DNA from: Monocercomonoides exilis
Lineage: Eukaryota; Preaxostyla; Oxymonadida; Polymastigidae
Assembly (NCBI GenBank): GCA_001643675.2
Contig: LSRY02000039.1
Coordinates: 612,501-676,500 of the forward strand
DNA length: 64,000 bases
Reading direction: 5' to 3'
Shown: positions 59,143-64,000 of the stretch, in pieces
Position numbering within the stretch: the stretch's first letter is position 1
Layout: every line of letters begins with the position of its first letter
Position numbers and translations under genes: made by a program
The notes under the pieces: generated by a model
Told to the model about the DNA's origin: nothing
What the model saw: only the letters and a program-made list of their open reading frames with translations
Databases searched by the model: none

Positions 59143-59416
59143 GTTTGTTCCTTTTTAATTTTTTCATTCTAATGGTTATGTCAGATATTTCCAAATAAGA
59201 TATTCCTTTTTAATATTCCATATCGTTTCATCTTCTGTGACTGGATTTGGGCACACAGGCAACAATCTTCCTTTCCAGCATTTTCTCCATTTTGTATGTT
59301 TCAGTAACCAATGTTCCTGTTAAAAATACAAGAATTGCTCAACTTTTTTCTTTCAACATTTTCCTGCTTTTCTCAAAACTTGTGTTCCTCAATAAAACCA
59401 TGCCCAAAGTCTGCAT

Positions 59417-59803
59417 TTGCAGTACGCGTTTTACTCATTGAATTTTCTATGTTATTCGATATTCCATTCCGATATTTGCTTCAAAAAAACAAATTTTCTC
59501 CATTTCAACAATAACTCATATTCCTGCACTTTGGAAAGGATACAGATGGAAACATCTTCACAATCAATAGAACAATATAAACCACATACATTACGTTTTT
59601 TGTGTTTTGATGAAGTTGTTGCATTTTCTTTGGACATCCAATTAACAAAAATCAACAGAAAGAATTCCAAAAATATTGCATCTCCACCATTTCTTGTTGC
59701 TATCACAGGAAATAATATTACTAGTTCTACAGATAATGTTCACTCACGGATTTCTCATTCTGTGAATGGAATATTCCGTTTTTTCAAATCTGATGATCAT
59801 TGA
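59417..59803 (+). pseudogene. Fragment of a decayed gene, paralogous to 5300-5739
   Basis: One frame of 128 residues carries HFNNNSYSCTLERIQMETSS, LRFLCFDEVVAFSLDIQLTK, SPPFLVAITGNNITSSTDNVH (first 20 residues shared in part with the copy at 5300-5739) and a C-terminal FRFFKSDDH. It is better preserved than the left copy. It has no plausible start and no membrane tail. It lies 220 bp upstream of member C of the 430-residue family, as the left copy lies upstream of member A. Confidence 0.5.
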
Positions 59804-60025
59804 ATCCATAACAAATAAATGAAAGTTATTTTTTATTGTTTCTCCTCATTATCCTTTGTTGAAAATATCAACAAAAGAAAAAATCAGTGTGAAAACATTT
59901 TTTTAATAAGAAATTCATGTTTTTATTTTTTTTAACATGCTTCTTCTATCCAAATATATGCTTATTCGATAAAACGCCTAAATATCGTTGCATTCATGAT
60001 CATTTTTTTTAAATAAAAAATATGT

Positions 60026-61440
60026 ATGCAGAAGACGGACAATACAACAAAGTTCAATGGTTTGCGTTCATTGTTTCACAGAATTCCAGACAATCAAATT
60101 TTCTTTCTATTTTCATTTCAGAATTGTTTTCTGAACTGGAGCATTGCAACGGAGATGAACAGAGAAAGAAAATTAAGGAAATGAATAAAATGGTTGATGA
60201 AATGAATAAAGAAGAATTCAAATCCGTTTTCACAGAAGAAACGTTCAACAAAATAGACAATTTGATTGAAGAAAAGAAACTTTCAATGGAAAATGCCATC
60301 TTGCTGTTGAAGCATGTTGGATATTTGAAAACCCTGAAAAACATGTGGAATATATGCTTTGAATATTCAACATTGAACAGAAGATTTGAGGAGATGATTA
60401 TTGATGAAGAAAAGATAAAAGAAGAAAAGAACTAAAGGCTTTTGATTGATCTTTGCGAGTGCTATCTTTTGTTTCACGCCAAACCTTCGTCAAAATTGAT
60501 ATCGATTTGTGTGCCTTGCCTTCTGAAAGTTGCATTGAGGAAAGAGGAAAGCGAGAAGACTCGAAAAGAAGTTGAAATGGCTTTGCTTACTTTAAGTTGC
60601 ATTTTAAGATGTCGCGTATGAGTATTTTTTATTCATTTTTGATATTTTTGAATTTCTCTCTCATTTTTTGATTAGATAATCAAAAAAGTGCTGTATTATC
60701 ATGAAATTAAAGAAATCATCGAATATCATCAGGAACGCAACAATCTTTCACAGCTCGCCTATCAGTGTACTTGGCAATTTTTGATCCAAAGATTTTTTGG
60801 TGATAAAGATTTTGAATTGGTAATTGTGAATGAGTTACATATTGGAAGAGAAGCAGCAAGAGAATTGGAAGAGCTTACAAGATTCATTGATAGGAAGAAA
60901 GAGAAAGAAGAGGATAAAAAAGAAAAAGATACGAAAGAAGGGCTTATTATATTGAGATGGATACAAACATTGAATCGTTATTTTCTCGATTGTCGGTTGC
61001 ATAATGAAGAATATGTTAGTCTTTTCAGAAGCATGGTTAGAGTATTTAGAGCAGCAAAAGGGAATAAAAGAGAAATTTGTATCTTGTGCATTCATTCCTT
61101 GAGGGATGCAGTTAAAAATAGAAGCGTGAAAATTGATGACTTGCTGAAGAGTGGAGCTATTGATGCTGTTGTGAAGGAGATTCAGCGACCAACATTGAAT
61201 AAAGGCAGGACAATTGAAAGTTTGTATTTCTATATGAATATTTCAGAAAGAATGGAAGACGAGGAAAAAGATGAAATGGAAGAAGCAAAAAGAAAGGCAA
61301 CCAAAAGGAAGATATTTGAAAAGATGGAAGAAGAAGGATACGAAGACATCATCACAAGCTTTCATGAAGCTTTAGAATATTTTAAAAGAAATTATGATCG
61401 TTCGTTATCTTTGAATATTTTTGATTATCTTGAATCATGA
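60026..61440 (+). pseudogene. Member C of the 430-residue family, intact except for one stop codon
   Basis: Exons 60026-60059 (ATG, MQKTDNTTKFN), 60122-60615 and 60676-61440 (TGA) total 1293 nt. The second exon is 494 nt, exactly the length of its counterpart in member A, and both introns lie at identical positions and phases (phase 1 GTTTG, phase 0 GTATGA). Motifs: LFSELEHCNGDEQRKK, LLLKHVGYLKTLKN, YYHEIKEIIEYHQERNNL, NELHIGREAARELEELTR, IDDLLKSGAIDAVVKEI and KMEEEGYEDIITSFHEALE. A single in-frame TAA at 60433-60435 follows IKEEKN, where member A has Glu; reading frame and likeness continue beyond it (LIDLCECYLLF). If the base call is right this is a very young pseudogene. A 400-residue protein would otherwise result. 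Confidence 0.8.
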
Positions 61441-61920
61441 AATTTTTCAAATTTCATTTCCTCAAACATTTACATTATTTTTGTTTTTCTTTTTTAATCA
61501 TTTCGCAAAACGGTACAAAAATTTATTTTCATATGTTTGCTTTAAGTGATTTGTTAGGGTTATTATTTAACCCCCACCTTTTTTTTTATTACAAAAGTTT
61601 CTTGTCCCACTTTTTGAAATAATAACTTGATTTTTTGTATAAAAGGAATCTATATTGAATTTTCAAAATGCATTTTAAAATGAAGCCAATTTCTTATGGG
61701 GTTAAAACCTTCCATCAAGCTTCCACGAAAAATTGGTTGGTTTCAAGGTGTGAAAAGCCACTTTGTTCATTCAAAATATTTTTTTTATTAATTTTTTGAA
61801 TGAAATTCAATTTGTTTTTAAAAAAAATGAAAATAAGATCAAAAATTAAAAATAAATAATAAAAATACTTGTTGAAGAAAAAAGAAAAGCAGGGCAGATA
61901 ATATTAAAACATGTCATGTA
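61441..61920. other. AT-rich spacer
   Basis: No gene. CCCCCACC near 61570 is the only unusual composition. Ends in TA at 61919-61920, directly before the inverted-repeat element. Confidence 0.4.
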
Positions 61921-62673
61921 ACACCAAAAATTATTCAAAGTCGAAAAAGTTGCAAACGAAATCGAAAAACTTTCAATCGAAATAGAAAAACTTTAATGCG
62001 AAGTCGAAAGTTCGAAAAACTTCAAATTTTCAAAAAATTGACAAAAATCAACAAAAGTCAAAAAAACATTGTGATTGTTAAAATATCGATGATATTTGTT
62101 ATTTTAATGATTTTTCATTTTTTTTCCGATATTTTTCTTTGCTTTCTTTTAACCAATAACAAATTTAAAATTATAAGAGAAATTCTGACAAACTTTTATT
62201 TCATTTCAATTGAAAGCACTCTTCTTCACAGAAAATTTACCATAGAAAATTTTTATTTTTTTTTCCTATTTTATGTGGAATGAAGAATACATTATTGACT
62301 CTCTTATTAAATGTTTTTCATCACAAACAACTCATTTCTTATTGAAGGAAACAAATGCTTGAAGTTTTGTTTTGAGTTTATTTATGAGTTTTTATGGTTC
62401 TAAATCTTCAAAATTTGCAGAAATCAACAATACAAACATTGCTCATAATATTTCCAATAACAAAAGAATATTTTCATCTTTTGTGGAATTCTTTTTATTT
62501 AACGTATATTTATTATGTGAAATTTTCGATTTCGATTGAAAGTTTTTCGATTTCGTTTGCAACTTTTTCGACTTTGAATAATAATTTTCGACTTAGAATG
62601 AAACTTTTTCGACTTTGAATGAAAACTTTCGACTTTGAATGAAAGTTTTCCAACTTTGAATAATTTTTGGTGT
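61921..62673. mobile_element. Short TIR element (about 750 bp, MITE-like)
   Basis: The left end, ACACCAAAAATTATTCAAAG followed by TCGAAAAAGTTGCAAACGAA and TCGAAAAACTTTCAATCGAA, is repeated in reverse complement at 62521-62672, where the GTCGAAA unit is also tandemly multiplied (five units of about 21 bp with CATTCAAAGTCGAAA). TA lies at both outer borders (61919-61920 and 62673-62674), as expected for Tc1/mariner/pogo-type insertion. The interior has no coding block. A pogo-like transposase relic follows directly. Confidence 0.65.
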
Positions 62674-62814
62674 ACCTTTTCAATACAGAAATTATAGGAA
62701 CAAACTTGAACGGATGGCACACATTGTGTATGATGGCTTCGTCAGGATCACAGACACCATCAATTCTATGCAATTCAGCTACAGCAGTATAAAAAACGCA
62801 GTTCGGGCGTAGCG

Positions 62815-64000
62815 AACCAAAAGGGAACTTGGAAAACCAGGGAGACCGCAGGCAATCAGCAAAGAGAAGGAAAAAAACAGTCATGGATGTTATCAAAATT
62901 GATTCCATTTGTGGGAGCAGTTTAACAATGAAGAAAACAAGAGAATTGGTTTGCTCAAGTTTTTTATTGTAAAAATAACATTTTTTCTTTTGATGGAAAA
63001 TGTTTTAAACGATGCAAAAAAAGAAAACAAGCCACATATTTCAGTTTCAAATGCTGCGGCGTACGGGTTTTTGAAGCGGCATCCAGAGTTGAGGAAGAGC
63101 AAACCAAAAAGTTTAGACATAAATCGTCTGGCTGTGTCATGCAAAACTGTGATGAAGCCCTGGTGTCAAATGATTACAAAATTACACGAAAAAAATCACA
63201 ACAAACATTTATTAATATTGAATGTTGACGAATCATCATTGCGTATACCTTCTTCTGCCAATATCGAAGTTATCCATTTATCTTGACAAAGGGCTGGGTC
63301 TGCAAAGAAGCACAAAGAATGGACAAAGCAACACTTGTTGCTTCCATTACTGCATACAGTTATTCATTTCCCTGCATCATTCTCTGTCCAAGTGTTAAAC
63401 AACCGTACGAACTGATGCCTCTTCTCTCTCCAACACTGGACATCTGTCCAAATTCTTTTAAAAAGTTCCTTTTGATGAATTATCAAATAAAGAAAAAATT
63501 TCATATTTTGTTTAAATTTCTGTTTTCACTCATGAAACTTCGCTGTCATGAAAACAATATTATGACAATGTTATAATTTCCATTTTGGAGAAATATCTTG
63601 TGTGGGAACATAAATATGATCGAAATTTAAAATTCTTATTTTTATATGAAAATTAAACAAAAGGAACTTTTCAAGAAAATTCAGACATCCAGCCTGACAA
63701 AAGTGGCTGGATGGACAAGCAAAACTTCAAGAAATATACAGAAACAGTTCTTCTCCCTTCCATCGTTAAAAGAAGAAAGCACATTTCATTAAAAACAGAG
63801 AAATGTCTTCTTTTCATCGACTCTCATCCTTCACGCGGTGATCCTTCAATTTGGAAAACTTAATCAGAAAATAACATTAATCTCGTGACATTCATTCTTC
63901 ACAGAACTCATTTATCTCAACCACTCGACAGAGGAGCATTTACAACTCTGAAAACTTCTCTTTCTTCATCATTTGATGTTCCATCATCCACATCATCGTC
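62815..64000 (+). pseudogene. Pogo-like (Tc1/mariner superfamily) DDE transposase, broken, runs off the window
   Basis: Blocks in order: GKPGRPQAISKEKEK near 62837 and, one frame over, TVMDVIKIDSICGS (N-terminal helix-turn-helix); then VSNAAAYGFLKRHPELRKSK and IDINRL-type text (CENP-B-like DNA-binding part; here SLDINRLAVSC); LLILNVDESSLRI with the first catalytic Asp at 63227-63229; after a frame change at 63283, TKGWVCKEAQRMDKATLVAS; and LLFIDSHPSRGDPSIWKT with the second Asp at 63819-63821, TAA at 63861-63863, and HLSQPLDRGAF with the third Asp. The order and the QPLD motif are diagnostic of the pogo/Tigger group. Frameshifts near 62865 and 63283, the in-frame TAA and an AT-rich gap at 63577-63760 make it inactive. 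Confidence 0.7.

Noticed and set aside
1-64000. tRNA or rRNA genes, CRISPR arrays, bacterial operons
   Set aside because: I found no cloverleaf-like, rRNA-like or regularly spaced repeat sequence; gene structure is eukaryotic.

Overview
The window is eukaryotic nuclear DNA. It is AT-rich and intron-dense, its coding frames are interrupted by short AT-rich introns that mostly begin GTTTG, and it contains much decayed coding sequence. The protein families point to an oxymonad flagellate close to Monocercomonoides: giant Gly-Gly-rich POMP-like (polymorphic membrane protein) surface proteins with a conserved membrane tail, and a lineage-expanded hypothetical family of about 430 residues carrying an 'EI..II.YHQE..N' motif. 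The organism call is an inference from recognised families. TAA, TAG and TGA all appear as terminators at plausible gene ends, so premature stops are read here as lesions rather than code reassignment.

Layout. 0.2-1.4 kb: last exons of an unidentified plus-strand gene. 2.2-3.3 kb: intact five-exon PlsC-type acyltransferase (minus). 3.7-5.1 kb: intact member A of the 430-residue family (minus). 5.3-8.0 kb: fragments plus broken member B. 10.5-11.6, 15.3-18.4, 20.7-23.5 and 29.0-29.9 kb: POMP-like pseudogene pieces (plus). 11.9-12.9 and 56.0-57.5 kb: two inverted, differently broken copies of one unidentified gene. 14.7-19.3 and 23.9-28.0 kb: two terminal-inverted-repeat elements with 11-bp target duplications, both carrying non-transposase coding pieces. 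30.7-36.3 kb: decayed minus-strand coding sequence. 37.8-41.6 kb: an intact three-exon gene of 1215 codons that joins a complete ubiquitin-specific protease to a transposase-like core, flanked by an inverted 60-bp repeat. 42.6-44.9 kb: frameshifted ABCC transporter remnant. 50.3-51.6 kb: intact two-pass membrane protein. 52.3-53.1 kb: 5' remnant of SPAG6/PF16. 58.0-59.1 kb: candidate homeodomain-like gene. 60.0-61.4 kb: member C of the 430-residue family, broken by one stop codon. 61.9-64.0 kb: TIR element and a decayed pogo-like transposase.

Overall this looks like a repeat-rich region where only about five genes appear intact: the acyltransferase, family member A, the USP-transposase gene, the two-pass membrane protein and possibly the partial first gene. 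The rest is decayed copies of expanded surface-protein and hypothetical families, moved or disrupted by nested inverted-repeat elements. The most unusual item is the protease-transposase gene and the inverted repeats around it.
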